Positions 9,004 to 16,670 of a stretch of DNA of 63,509 bases are shown here, one piece after another. The notes under the pieces are model-generated. The model was given only the letters and a program-made list of their open reading frames with translations. It ran no database searches and was not told where the DNA came from. The translations under genes were made by a program, and so were the position numbers. Origin of the DNA: an uncultured Acidobacteriaceae bacterium (GTDB lineage Bacteria > Acidobacteriota > Terriglobia > Terriglobales > Acidobacteriaceae). The DNA lies in NCBI GenBank assembly GCA_903842065.1, contig CAIMKZ010000031.1, positions 1 to 63,509 of the forward strand, given 5' to 3'. Position 1 is the stretch's first letter; every line of letters begins with the position of its first letter.

Positions 9004-9176
9004 CCTGTAAATATATTTTACTCTTCCCAAGGGTTCAGCGCATGACGGCCTACCCGCTCACTCCCGCGCCCCTATCGCCGGAAACTTCAGCGTTTCCATG
9101 AAGCATTGTGCCGTCGGGCGCGTCTATTCTTATGGTGAGTAAACTTACTTCCCCGTTCAAGGGAGCGATCTGCCGA

Positions 9177-10670
9177 ATGCGCGAGAACAGCCACGGAATT
9201 CACAACACGAAGCTGTTTGTAGCACTCGCCTTGTTCTTCGCCGCCTTGCCCTGCCTCGCTCAATACCCCGGCCAGGTGACGAACAAGCCCAAAGAAACTC
9301 CCGCCATGCGCTCCGTCGCTGTGGTCGAGTGGACCGGCGACGACCTCAGCAAGGCCAAGTCCAGCCGCCTGATCCCCATCAGCGTCTGGGACGGCAAGGA
9401 GTTTCAGGACGGCGGCATCTTCCTTGCGCGGCCCCAGCCCATGGCTCTGGACCCCGGCGTCGAGTACGAGTTATTGCAAAACGGCCGCAAGACCGGCTAC
9501 TTCGACATCGACGGCGCAGGCCGGCAGCAGTCCGGCTGGTTCGGCCAGGGCAAGTGGAAGCCTCTTCCCTCCGCGCCCTCCGCGGCCGAGCTTGTCCGCC
9601 AGCGCGCCGCCGTCAAGATCGATGCGGAAGACGAGGACAGCGACGAGCCGATCCTGCATCGCAAGCACCCGGCCGGCGAATCCGACACGCCCACCGATTC
9701 CGCGCAGACCGAGAAAGCACCCCTTCCAGACGGCGACCGGCCAACCTTACATCGCGGTGGGGATGCAGCAGGAGAAAGCGGCTCCAGCGAACCGACACTG
9801 CACCGGGGCGGCGATACAGGCAGCTCATCGAGCAATGCTGCGCCCGATCCTGACCGGCCCCGGCTCAAGCCCACCACACCGGCAGCGGACGATGATCCCG
9901 ACCGACCGAAGCTCGGCAAAAAGCAGCCGCAGCAAAATTCCGATGACCTGGTGAGCAGCATTCCCAGCTCTGGCGACCCGGACCGTCCAACGCTCAAGCG
10001 CGGCGCTCCAGCAGGCTACGGCAACGAGGTTCTGCCCACCATGATCGGCCTGCCGCCCGACCTGAAGCAGCAGCTCGCCGTCTCCGACCCCAAGACCCTG
10101 AAAGACCATCCCTGGGACTACTCCTGGGCCAACCCCGACGACCCGCGCGCCATGAAGGAGGCACTCGAAACCGAGGCCCGCAAGGCGCTGGGTCTTCTTC
10201 CTCCACCTGCACCCGCGCCAGCGCCCAAGAAGCCGGCAACAGCAGCCAAAAGAAAGCCCGCTCCTGAACCACCTCCGCCTCCGCCTCCAGCGGAGCTTGA
10301 GGACGAACAGTTCCGCGTCTTTGAGCTGAGCTACGGCGGCGGCGCAACCATGGTCTTCTCCGCATGGGCCGACGTAACGGACGCAAGCCAGAAGTCCACT
10401 CGTAAGTTCGTTACCCTGATCGCCCAGCCCGATCTGTACGGCGGCGTCTCCGTGCTGGCAAAGATCACGACAGACAGCGCGCATCTCGACATCAAGCCTC
10501 GAATGAGACTGATAGACGCCGTGGATGCCATGGGCGACAACCGCGGCGAGCTGGTCTTTGAGCTGCGCGGACAGGCCGAGCGACAGTTCGCTCTCTACCG
10601 CGTTCTGCGCGGACAGGCTGCGCAGGTCTTCGCCACCGAAGCCCTTTTCTTCGGTACACAGACAAAATAG
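9177..10670 (+). CDS. Secreted repeat-bearing hypothetical protein
   Basis: 497 aa from the ATG at 9177; AGGGAG lies 11 bases upstream. A further 23 codons are open but read as non-signal sequence. Signal peptide: KLFVALALFFAALPCLAQ. A first domain (about 25-130) contains VVEWTGDD and ends in a YFDIDGAGRQQ segment. Residues about 155-275 hold six copies of a short motif of the form D-R-P-T-L-H/K-R/P, each separated by Gly/Ser/Asp-rich spacers. A Pro/Ala/Lys-rich stretch (about 345-375) leads to a conserved C-terminal beta domain with ARVLRGQAAQVF-like elements. I do not recognise a named family; the design suggests a periplasmic or surface protein with disordered spacers. Confidence 0.75.
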   Translation: MRENSHGIHNTKLFVALALFFAALPCLAQYPGQVTNKPKETPAMRSVAVVEWTGDDLSKAKSSRLIPISVWDGKEFQDGGIFLARPQPMALDPGVEYELLQNGRKTGYFDIDGAGRQQSGWFGQGKWKPLPSAPSAAELVRQRAAVKIDAEDEDSDEPILHRKHPAGESDTPTDSAQTEKAPLPDGDRPTLHRGGDAAGESGSSEPTLHRGGDTGSSSSNAAPDPDRPRLKPTTPAADDDPDRPKLGKKQPQQNSDDLVSSIPSSGDPDRPTLKRGAPAGYGNEVLPTMIGLPPDLKQQLAVSDPKTLKDHPWDYSWANPDDPRAMKEALETEARKALGLLPPPAPAPAPKKPATAAKRKPAPEPPPPPPPAELEDEQFRVFELSYGGGATMVFSAWADVTDASQKSTRKFVTLIAQPDLYGGVSVLAKITTDSAHLDIKPRMRLIDAVDAMGDNRGELVFELRGQAERQFALYRVLRGQAAQVFATEALFFGTQTK

Positions 10671-10780
10671 TTCCCGCGGTCCTTCCGGTTCATCTAATAG
10701 GCAGAGTCGAAACTACGGGTTTCGATATACGAATGAACCGCAGTGGGCACTTCGCCCGCTCTTAAGGATTCCCTGAATAA

Positions 10781-11704
10781 ATGGCAACATCCACAAATCC
10801 CTCTTCCCCCGCTCCGGTCCGCGAGCGCGCCATCCTCGGCCGTACTGCAACTGTCGGCGAAGGTCTCAACTGGATCACCATCACGGCTCTCGTGCTGCTG
10901 CATCTGGGCGCAATCGCCTCGCTCTTCCTCTTCACCTGGCAGCGGCTTATAGTTGCCATCGTTCTCTACGTGGTCGCCATCAACCTGGGCATCGGCATGT
11001 GCTATCACCGCCTGCTCACCCATCGCGGCTATCAGATCCCAAAGTGGCTCGAATATCTGATGACCATCTTCGCCACGCTCGCGCTTGAGGGCGGACCGAT
11101 CTTCTGGGTCTCGACCCATCGCGTGCATCACCAGCTCAGCGATCAGGAGGGCGATCCTCACTCCCCGCGCGATGGAGCGTGGTGGGCTCACTCCGGCTGG
11201 ATTCTCTTCGGCCAGGCACTCGCCGCACAGAGCCAAGCTCTGGCCCGCTACTCGCCCGACCTCGCCAAAGACCGCTTCCAGGTCTGGATCAGCAAGTACC
11301 ACTGGCTTCCGCTGGCGGTTAGCGGAGTGCTGCTGGTCGCGCTCGGCTGGTACTTCGGCGGCCCGATGAACGGCGTTGCTATGCTGCTCTGGGGAGTCGC
11401 GCTGCGCGTTACCGTGGGCCAGCACGCTACATGGCTCGTCAACTCCGCCGGACATCTCTGGGGATCGCGGCGCTTCAAGACCCGCGACACCTCGCGCAAC
11501 AACTGGTGGGTCGCCATCATGTCTGGAGGCGAGGGCTGGCACAACAACCACCACGCGCACCCGGTCAGCGCAAAGCACGGACTCGCATGGTACGAGTTCG
11601 ACCCCAACTACTGGGGCATCTGGCTGCTCTCAAAGCTTGGCCTGGCAAAGAAGATCCAGGTGGCTAAGTTCGACCGCAAAGACCCGAAACCTGCCGGAGC
11701 GTAA
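10781..11704 (+). CDS. Acyl-lipid / acyl-CoA fatty acid desaturase
   Basis: 307 aa integral membrane di-iron desaturase that puts a double bond (probably delta-9) into fatty acyl chains, tuning membrane fluidity. The three histidine boxes are complete: HRLLTH (76-81), HRVHH (113-117) and HNNHH (254-258). Hydrophobic pairs near 33-75, 95-110, 188-205 and 215-232 fit the four-helix topology. Length matches bacterial stearoyl-CoA-type desaturases. No electron-donor gene is adjacent. A terminator follows directly. Confidence 0.94.
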   Translation: MATSTNPSSPAPVRERAILGRTATVGEGLNWITITALVLLHLGAIASLFLFTWQRLIVAIVLYVVAINLGIGMCYHRLLTHRGYQIPKWLEYLMTIFATLALEGGPIFWVSTHRVHHQLSDQEGDPHSPRDGAWWAHSGWILFGQALAAQSQALARYSPDLAKDRFQVWISKYHWLPLAVSGVLLVALGWYFGGPMNGVAMLLWGVALRVTVGQHATWLVNSAGHLWGSRRFKTRDTSRNNWWVAIMSGGEGWHNNHHAHPVSAKHGLAWYEFDPNYWGIWLLSKLGLAKKIQVAKFDRKDPKPAGA

Positions 11705-11727
11705 AATAGCGACAATGGATTAAACAT

Positions 11728-11757
11728 GGGCCTTCGCGCGATGCGCGAGGGCCTTTT
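11728..11757 (+). terminator. Rho-independent terminator of the desaturase gene
   Basis: GGCCTTCGCGC, loop GAT, GCGCGAGGGCC and TTTT. The 11-base stem has one G-T pair. It lies about 25 bases after the desaturase stop. Confidence 0.75.
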
Positions 11758-11848
11758 GCTTTCTCGGGTTTCACCTGCCGTTGCCGAATCGCTCCGCGAG
11801 CGTGAGAATCTAAACGTACTGATGCATTCATATTGGAGGTCTTGAAAC

Positions 11849-12469
11849 ATGACACTGTCGGCACGCGAGGCGCATGCGCGCAAGGTCGCTCCTAAAGTTG
11901 ACGGAGTTCTGCCTGTCTTTCACGAGCGTTGGAGTCCGCGTTCGTTTGCTGAGAAAGAAGTGAGCCGCGAGACGCTGAAGAAGATATTTGAAGCCGTGCG
12001 CTGGACTGCTTCTGCGCACAACGAGCAGCCGTGGCGCTTCCTCGTCGGGCTGCGCGGAACCGAGACGTGGGAGAAGATCTACGCCTCGCTCATGGAGTCA
12101 AACCAGAAGTGGGCGGCGAAGGCTCCAGTGCTGATTCTGGCCGTGGCCGCAAACAAGTTCGAGCACGGCGACCGGCCAAACCGTTTCGCCTTCTACGATC
12201 TCGGCAGCGCGGTGGCGCATCTTACTCTTCAGGCGTCGGCGCTCGGACTCGGCACTCACCAGATGGCCGGCTACGACACTGAGAAGGCCCGCGGGTTGCT
12301 CGCGATCCCCGAAGACTATGTGATGGGCGCGGCGATTGCGCTGGGATATCAGGACGAGCCAGAGAAGCTCGACGACCCGGCGATGATCGAGCGCGAAACC
12401 ATGACGCGGGAACGCAAACATCTGGCCGAGTTTGTGTTCGGCAGTTGGGGCGAGGGAATGGGGATTTAG
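11849..12469 (+). CDS. Nitroreductase-family flavoprotein
   Basis: 206 aa, FMN-dependent oxidoreductase fold. Signatures are an N-terminal RWSPRSFAEKEV (phosphate-binding arginines), SAHNEQPWRFLVG (the family's N-x-Q-PW-R motif), AFYDLGSAVAHLTLQASALG (dimer helix) and an ending with AIALGYQDEPEKL. GGAGG lies 9 bases before the ATG. Substrates in this family range from nitroaromatics and quinones to enones; nothing here fixes one. Flanked by terminators on both sides, so it is monocistronic. Confidence 0.92.
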   Translation: MTLSAREAHARKVAPKVDGVLPVFHERWSPRSFAEKEVSRETLKKIFEAVRWTASAHNEQPWRFLVGLRGTETWEKIYASLMESNQKWAAKAPVLILAVAANKFEHGDRPNRFAFYDLGSAVAHLTLQASALGLGTHQMAGYDTEKARGLLAIPEDYVMGAAIALGYQDEPEKLDDPAMIERETMTRERKHLAEFVFGSWGEGMGI

Positions 12470-12492
12470 CCTTGTTGCGATCCCGCAAAGAG

Positions 12493-12529
12493 AAAGCGGC
12501 GACAGGCCGATAGCCTGTCGCCGCTTTTT
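12493..12529. terminator. Bidirectional terminator between convergent genes
   Basis: AAAGCGGCGACAGGC, loop CGATA, GCCTGTCGCCGCTTTTT. The perfect 15-base stem has A and T flanks on the two sides, so it can stop both the nitroreductase (+) and the radical SAM gene (-). Confidence 0.9.
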
Positions 12530-12546
12530 ACTTCTTACGCTTATAC

Positions 12547-13767
12547 CTACTTCGTCACCAACTCGTGGCTGCACTGCTCGGGGTGCCAGTCGCGGGGCTG
12601 ATAGATACAGCAGGGTTCCTGGGCCAGCGGGTCGCCGGTCAGGGCGTAGGCGCGGGCACGGCTGCCGCCGCAGATTTCCTTGAACTCGCAGGCGCCGCAT
12701 TTGCCCTCTAACTGCGAGGTGTCGCGCAGGGCTTTGAAGATGGGCGAGTTGCGGTAGATATCGGCCAGAGGGGTCTCGCGGATATTTCCCGAATAGATGG
12801 GCAGGAACCCGCTCGGGTACACATCGCCCTTGTGCGAGATGAACATGAAACCCTTGCCGTCGTTTACGCGGCGGGTGGCCCAGGCATTGTTGCGGGACTT
12901 GGCGTCGGAGGTCGGTGTGCCCGCCTCGTACTCGGTCGGCCTGGGAACAGAAGCCGGATGTCCACCTGGATGACCTCCCGGATGCCCACCGCCGGGACGC
13001 CCGAACTTGCGCTCCTCTAAGTTGTGCTGGATGAGATAACGGCGGTAGTGCATGGCCTCGGTGGTTTTGATCTGGAAGTTGGCGCGGTGGCTCAGCTCGT
13101 AGATCTTGGCGAAGACGGCTTCAAACTCCTCACCCGAAAGCAGGTCAGACTGCTGACCGCGGCCGACGGGGACGAGGAAGAAGACGTTCCACATGACGAT
13201 CTTGAGCTTTTCAAAGAGGTCGCAGAGGTTGTCGAGGTCGTCCACGTTGTGACGGCTGATGGTGGAGTGGACCTGGACGGGTAGTCCGGCGTCGCTGGCC
13301 CACTCGATGGCCTGGAGGGTGCGTTCGTACGCGCCGGAGAAGCCGCGGAAGTGGTCGTGAATCTCAGGCGTGGAGCCGTCGAGCGAGATCCCCAGCCTTA
13401 CCAGTCCGGCTTCCTTGAGCTTGAACATGGCTTCACGGGTGAGCAGCGGAGTGGCGCTTGGGGTGAGCGCTACATGCACGCCCTTGCTGGAGGCGTAGCG
13501 GATCAGGTCGAAGACGTCGGCGCGCTTGAGCGGGTCGCCACCAGTGAAGACGAAGATGGGGATCTTCATCTCTGCGATCTGGTCGATGAGGTCGTGAGCC
13601 TCTTCGGTCGAGAGCTGGTCGGGGTGCGGCAGCGGCTGAGCGGCGGCGCGGCAGTGCTTGCAGGCCAGGTCGCAGGACTGGGTGATCTCCCAGATGGCCA
13701 GAAAAGGCGACTCGTCGTAGTCGATCTCGCCGCGGGCGGGGATGTTGTGCATGGGCTGCATCTGCAT
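12547..13767 (-). CDS. Radical SAM/SPASM protein with His-Gly insert (TIGR04053-like)
   Basis: 406 aa. Radical SAM 4Fe-4S site CDLACKHC (Cys32, 36, 39), followed by TGGDPL and LGISLDGS of the barrel. The C-terminal SPASM region has CGACEFKEIC (Cys357, 360, 366), GGSRARAYALTGD and a CC pair at 386-387, enough to hold an auxiliary cluster. The layout resembles the AhbD/NirJ haem-modification enzymes and the TIGR04053 group of unknown substrate. Residues about 257-271 hold an unusual GGGHPGGHPGGHP insert between the barrel and the SPASM part, which could bind metal. The start has GGAGG 7 bases upstream. It is divergent from the universal stress gene, with a CRP/FNR-like palindrome between. Substrate unknown. 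Confidence 0.9.
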   Translation of the reverse strand: MQMQPMHNIPARGEIDYDESPFLAIWEITQSCDLACKHCRAAAQPLPHPDQLSTEEAHDLIDQIAEMKIPIFVFTGGDPLKRADVFDLIRYASSKGVHVALTPSATPLLTREAMFKLKEAGLVRLGISLDGSTPEIHDHFRGFSGAYERTLQAIEWASDAGLPVQVHSTISRHNVDDLDNLCDLFEKLKIVMWNVFFLVPVGRGQQSDLLSGEEFEAVFAKIYELSHRANFQIKTTEAMHYRRYLIQHNLEERKFGRPGGGHPGGHPGGHPASVPRPTEYEAGTPTSDAKSRNNAWATRRVNDGKGFMFISHKGDVYPSGFLPIYSGNIRETPLADIYRNSPIFKALRDTSQLEGKCGACEFKEICGGSRARAYALTGDPLAQEPCCIYQPRDWHPEQCSHELVTK

Positions 13768-14086
13768 GGAGAGCCTCCGTGGGCTGCTGGCCGGGGAAGG
13801 GCCGGGGAATTCGAATGCCGGCCGCGAGCACCGTTGCCTTGGGCGACGGTAACCAGCCAGAACACTAGTTTACGGCACTTGGGGCGGTGATTGAAATCAC
13901 CCGCCCGGCCAGAGAATGAACAGGCCTGACCGTGCTCGTGTGAAGGCTGACCAAGGACCAGAAGAGGAAAGCAGTTACAGAGTGGGAAGAGTTCGAATTC
14001 ATATCATCAAAATTCGTGGAATTTGCGCTCCTGGGGCTTGAAATGGCGGAGGGATGGGAGCATGATGGCCTGTCAGGAGGTGTGTC
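13768..14086. promoter_or_regulatory. Divergent regulatory region, radical SAM / universal stress gene
   Basis: A 319-base gap that must hold both promoters. Its clearest element is the palindrome at 13886-13901. Neither side has an obvious consensus -35/-10 pair, as expected when an activator is needed. The strong AGGAGGTG ribosome site of the stress gene is at its right end. Confidence 0.5.
13886..13901. promoter_or_regulatory. CRP/FNR-family-like operator
   Basis: GGTGATTGAAATCACC is a perfect 7-base inverted repeat with a 2-base centre. The spacing GTGA-N6-TCAC is that of CRP-family sites (TGTGA-N6-TCACA) and close to FNR (TTGAT-N4-ATCAA). It is 119 bases from the radical SAM start and 185 bases from the universal stress start. 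Universal stress genes are often under oxygen- or redox-sensing members of this family, which supports the reading, but no regulator is encoded nearby. Confidence 0.5.
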
Positions 14087-15052
14087 ATGGCGGTCATGAT
14101 GAAGCCGGGATGGATTCGGCCGAAGACTATTCTGTTTGCCTCCGAGATTCCAGCCAACGAGAAGGCCTTTGAGTTTGCGCTGGCACAGGCAGTAGAGTTC
14201 CACGCGCAACTTGTAATCGTACATGCTTACGACACGCTGGTAGTCGCGGCGGCGGAGTCCACTGGAATCCGCTACTACGACTGTGCGGCGGCGGCGCGGG
14301 CAGAGAAACAACATCTTGAGCCACTTGCCGAGAGGGCGCGGGCGGCGGACGTGGGGTGCGAGGTGCTGGTGCGCCCCGGATTGCCGGCCGATGAGATTCT
14401 TGCGCTCACGCGAGAGCGGCAGATCGACCGGATTGTGATGGGAACGCACTCGCCGGGACCGATCGGCAAGCTGCTGGTGGGCTCGGTGGCCGAGGCGGTT
14501 TTGCGCAGCGCGCCGATTCCGGTGTTTATTGTGGGGCCGGAGGCGGTGAGCGGATCGTATCGCAACTTTGTTACGCGCACGGTTCTTTGCGCGGTGCGGC
14601 TCAACGAGTTCTGCGGAGCGGTGGCGGAGTTTGCCGCGGCAACCGCGGCCGAACACAAGGCCCGGTTGATTTTGCAGCATGTAATTACTCCACAGGAACG
14701 CAGTGAAGTGCTGGCAGGCCGCACCATCGAACAGGTGGAAGCCCAGCTGATGGAGCTGGTTCCCGAGACACTACGGAAAACAGTCGAACTCGAGACGATC
14801 GTGGTGCCCGGCGATCCCACCGAGGAGCTGCTCTTCCAGGCCAAGGCGCGCCAGGCAGACATGATCGTTCTGGGCGCGCAGGGAGCTTCGGCTTTTGCCG
14901 CCATCACTCGGCACGGCGTAGTCTACAAGACGCTGGCCCACTCGCCCTGCCCGGTGTTGACCCTGTCTCCGCTGGTGCTGGAGGAGTGCGGCGTTGAAGC
15001 CAAGCTGGAGGAGTCGTACTCCTGCGATCCATATATGGCCGGCATCATCTAA
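14087..15052 (+). CDS. Tandem universal stress protein
   Basis: 321 aa, two UspA domains in one chain (about 12-150 and 160-295). The first ends with [20 protein letters not shown], close to the ATP-binding G-x2-G-x9-G-S pattern. The second has [20 protein letters not shown], a weaker version that probably does not bind nucleotide in the same way. UspE-like tandem proteins help survival under starvation, redox or oxygen stress; this is cytosolic. AGGAGG is 6 bases before the ATG, an unusually strong ribosome site. A perfect terminator follows. Confidence 0.93.
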   Translation: MAVMMKPGWIRPKTILFASEIPANEKAFEFALAQAVEFHAQLVIVHAYDTLVVAAAESTGIRYYDCAAAARAEKQHLEPLAERARAADVGCEVLVRPGLPADEILALTRERQIDRIVMGTHSPGPIGKLLVGSVAEAVLRSAPIPVFIVGPEAVSGSYRNFVTRTVLCAVRLNEFCGAVAEFAAATAAEHKARLILQHVITPQERSEVLAGRTIEQVEAQLMELVPETLRKTVELETIVVPGDPTEELLFQAKARQADMIVLGAQGASAFAAITRHGVVYKTLAHSPCPVLTLSPLVLEECGVEAKLEESYSCDPYMAGII

Positions 15053-15072
15053 CCGCCGGTCGCGTCGAGAGG

Positions 15073-15107
15073 GGGGCGTCCGCAAGCGCGGACGCCCCTG
15101 CTGTTTT
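15073..15107 (+). terminator. Rho-independent terminator of the universal stress gene
   Basis: GGGGCGTCCGC, loop AAGC, GCGGACGCCCC, then a T-rich TGCTGTTTTT. The 11-base stem is perfect. Confidence 0.88.
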
Positions 15108-15138
15108 TCGCCGTGCTTCAAGGCTTAAAATCGTAGCC

Positions 15139-15528
15139 ATGACAAAGATTGCGGTTGCAACCGATGGAGCGCCCGCGGCCATCGGACCCTACTCCCAGGC
15201 CATACGCGCGGGCGGATTTGTGTTTACGGCAGGGCAGATTCCCCTTGATCCCGCGACAGGGCAGGTCGTCGCCGGCGGCATCGCCGAGCAAACCACGCGC
15301 GCGCTCGATAGCCTGAAGGCGATCCTGGAAGAGGCGGGCAGCAGCCTGGACCGCGTTGTTAAGACGACAGTTTTTCTCAAGGACATGAACGACTTTGCGG
15401 CGATGAACGCTGTCTATGCAACGTATCTGGGCGCCAACGGAGCCGCTCCGCCGGCCCGCAGCACGGTTGAGGTTTCTCGGCTGCCAAAAGATGTGCGGGT
15501 CGAGATCGAGGCCGTTGCGGAAGTGTAA
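15139..15528 (+). CDS. ridA: RidA family enamine/imine deaminase
   Basis: 129 aa. Hydrolyses reactive 2-aminoacrylate-type enamines and imines released by PLP enzymes, protecting branched-chain and one-carbon metabolism; cytosolic trimer. Family marks are GPYSQAI near residue 17, [24 protein letters not shown], and the C-terminal [20 protein letters not shown] with the substrate-binding arginine and the closing glutamate. All key residues are kept and the length is typical. Confidence 0.95.
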   Translation: MTKIAVATDGAPAAIGPYSQAIRAGGFVFTAGQIPLDPATGQVVAGGIAEQTTRALDSLKAILEEAGSSLDRVVKTTVFLKDMNDFAAMNAVYATYLGANGAAPPARSTVEVSRLPKDVRVEIEAVAEV

Positions 15529-15555
15529 GAACAGGGGTCAGGGAACTGCTGGCAG

Positions 15556-15621
15556 GCCGGGGCTTCAACCCCGGCGCGGAAATTTTCCAGTGCAGGCATG
15601 GGCTTCAGCCCCGGGGCACCA
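15556..15621. repeat. Pair of short GC-rich hairpins between ridA and msrB
   Basis: The first hairpin is GCCGGGG-CTTCAA-CCCCGGC (15556-15575). The second contains GGGCTTCAGCCC followed by CGGGGCACC (15600-15621). Both use a CTTCA loop, and the second ends in the reverse of the GGTGCCCC core seen in the other repeats. A related hairpin (GCCGGGGA-TCTA-TCCCCGGC) lies after the DUF3108 gene. Confidence 0.65.
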
Positions 15622-15688
15622 ATTGCGTCGTTCCGGGCCTCTGCGGAATCGAATCGAGTAGATATCGATCTTTCCATGGAGTCCCCCC

Positions 15689-16096
15689 ATGCCGGACACA
15701 CCACCAAAAGTCGAGCGCAGCGATGCCGAGTGGCGCGATACGCTCACGCCCGAGCAATATTATGTGCTGCGCCAGAAGGGCACCGAGCGTGCCTTCACCG
15801 GACCGCTGACTTATCACCACGATTCCGGAAGCTACCACTGCGCCGGCTGCGGAGCGCTGCTGTTTGCGAGCGACGCCAAGTTCGACTCCCACTGCGGCTG
15901 GCCCAGCTTTACTCTCCCCGCCGAATCCAAAGCCATCGATGAGCACGAGGACATCAGCTTTGGAATGGTTCGTACCGAGGTGACCTGCGCACGCTGCGGA
16001 GGGCATCTGGGCCACGTCTTCCCGGACGGGCCTGGACCAGAGGGGCTGCGCTACTGCATCAACTCGGTCTCGCTTGCGTTCCGTAAGGCGGAGTAG
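15689..16096 (+). CDS. msrB: Peptide-methionine (R)-S-oxide reductase
   Basis: 135 aa. Reduces methionine-R-sulfoxide in proteins using thioredoxin. It has the four zinc cysteines (CAGC near 49-52 and CARC near 99-102), the HCGWPSF substrate loop, [12 protein letters not shown], and the catalytic cysteine in [15 protein letters not shown]-type cysteine is present as possible resolving residue. No msrA is fused or adjacent and there is no signal peptide, so it is cytosolic. It is one of several redox-repair genes in this stretch. Confidence 0.96.
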   Translation: MPDTPPKVERSDAEWRDTLTPEQYYVLRQKGTERAFTGPLTYHHDSGSYHCAGCGALLFASDAKFDSHCGWPSFTLPAESKAIDEHEDISFGMVRTEVTCARCGGHLGHVFPDGPGPEGLRYCINSVSLAFRKAE

Positions 16097-16122
16097 CCGA
16101 GCCGAACAGCGCATTCGCGCTC

Positions 16123-16542
16123 TTACAACTTGCGGGGAATCGTCCAGCAGTTGGGCTGATGTTTCATCCCGATCTTCGGGTAATAGCCTTCGGCCGCGGG
16201 AGCCGCAGTGAGAATCAAGGTTGCTCGATCGCCTGCCGCGCGTTGCGTCTCTTCAATAAGCCGCTTGCCGATGCCTCTCCGCTGATAGGCCACGTCCACG
16301 GCCAGATCGGAGAGGTAGCAGCAGAAGGAGAAGTCCGTAATCGCTCTCGATATGCCGACCAGTCGCTCTCCATCCCGGGCGGTCACAATGAGGTCGGCCG
16401 CACGGAGCATCCTGTCCAAGCGTTCGATATCCTCGACAGGACGCCTCTCCCCAAGCGTCGATGCGATCAGTAGCGAACGGAATTCGCACGCGGCAAGACC
16501 GGGTTCCAGCGTGTATTGAATCTCCATCATAGTCAGATCCAT
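16123..16542 (-). CDS. GNAT family N-acetyltransferase
   Basis: 139 aa from the ATG at 16542; another ATG lies four codons on and the open frame continues 36 codons upstream without coding character. Acetyl-CoA-binding motif A is YQRRGIGKRLI (near residues 84-94), preceded by a LSDLAVDVAYQ strand. The C-terminus ends in AAEGYYPKIGMKHQPNCWTI, as in single-domain acetyltransferases whose tyrosine is the general acid. Substrate unknown. It is divergent from the M48 protease gene. Confidence 0.87.
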   Translation of the reverse strand: MDLTMMEIQYTLEPGLAACEFRSLLIASTLGERRPVEDIERLDRMLRAADLIVTARDGERLVGISRAITDFSFCCYLSDLAVDVAYQRRGIGKRLIEETQRAAGDRATLILTAAPAAEGYYPKIGMKHQPNCWTIPRKL

Positions 16543-16670
16543 CCTATTGCAACGGCCTTTGGTCAGGCCTCTCCGGAATTGGCTCGCGTCTTTGCGACAG
16601 AAGCAAATTGACACAGCCCGAGGTACAGGCCTAGATTTTTCATTGCACAACTGAATTACGAGGTTCAGCC

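Noticed and set aside
12957..12995. Short repeats at the HPGG coding segment as a CRISPR or VNTR array
   Set aside because: Only three 12-base units inside an open frame and no spacers, so it is a peptide repeat.
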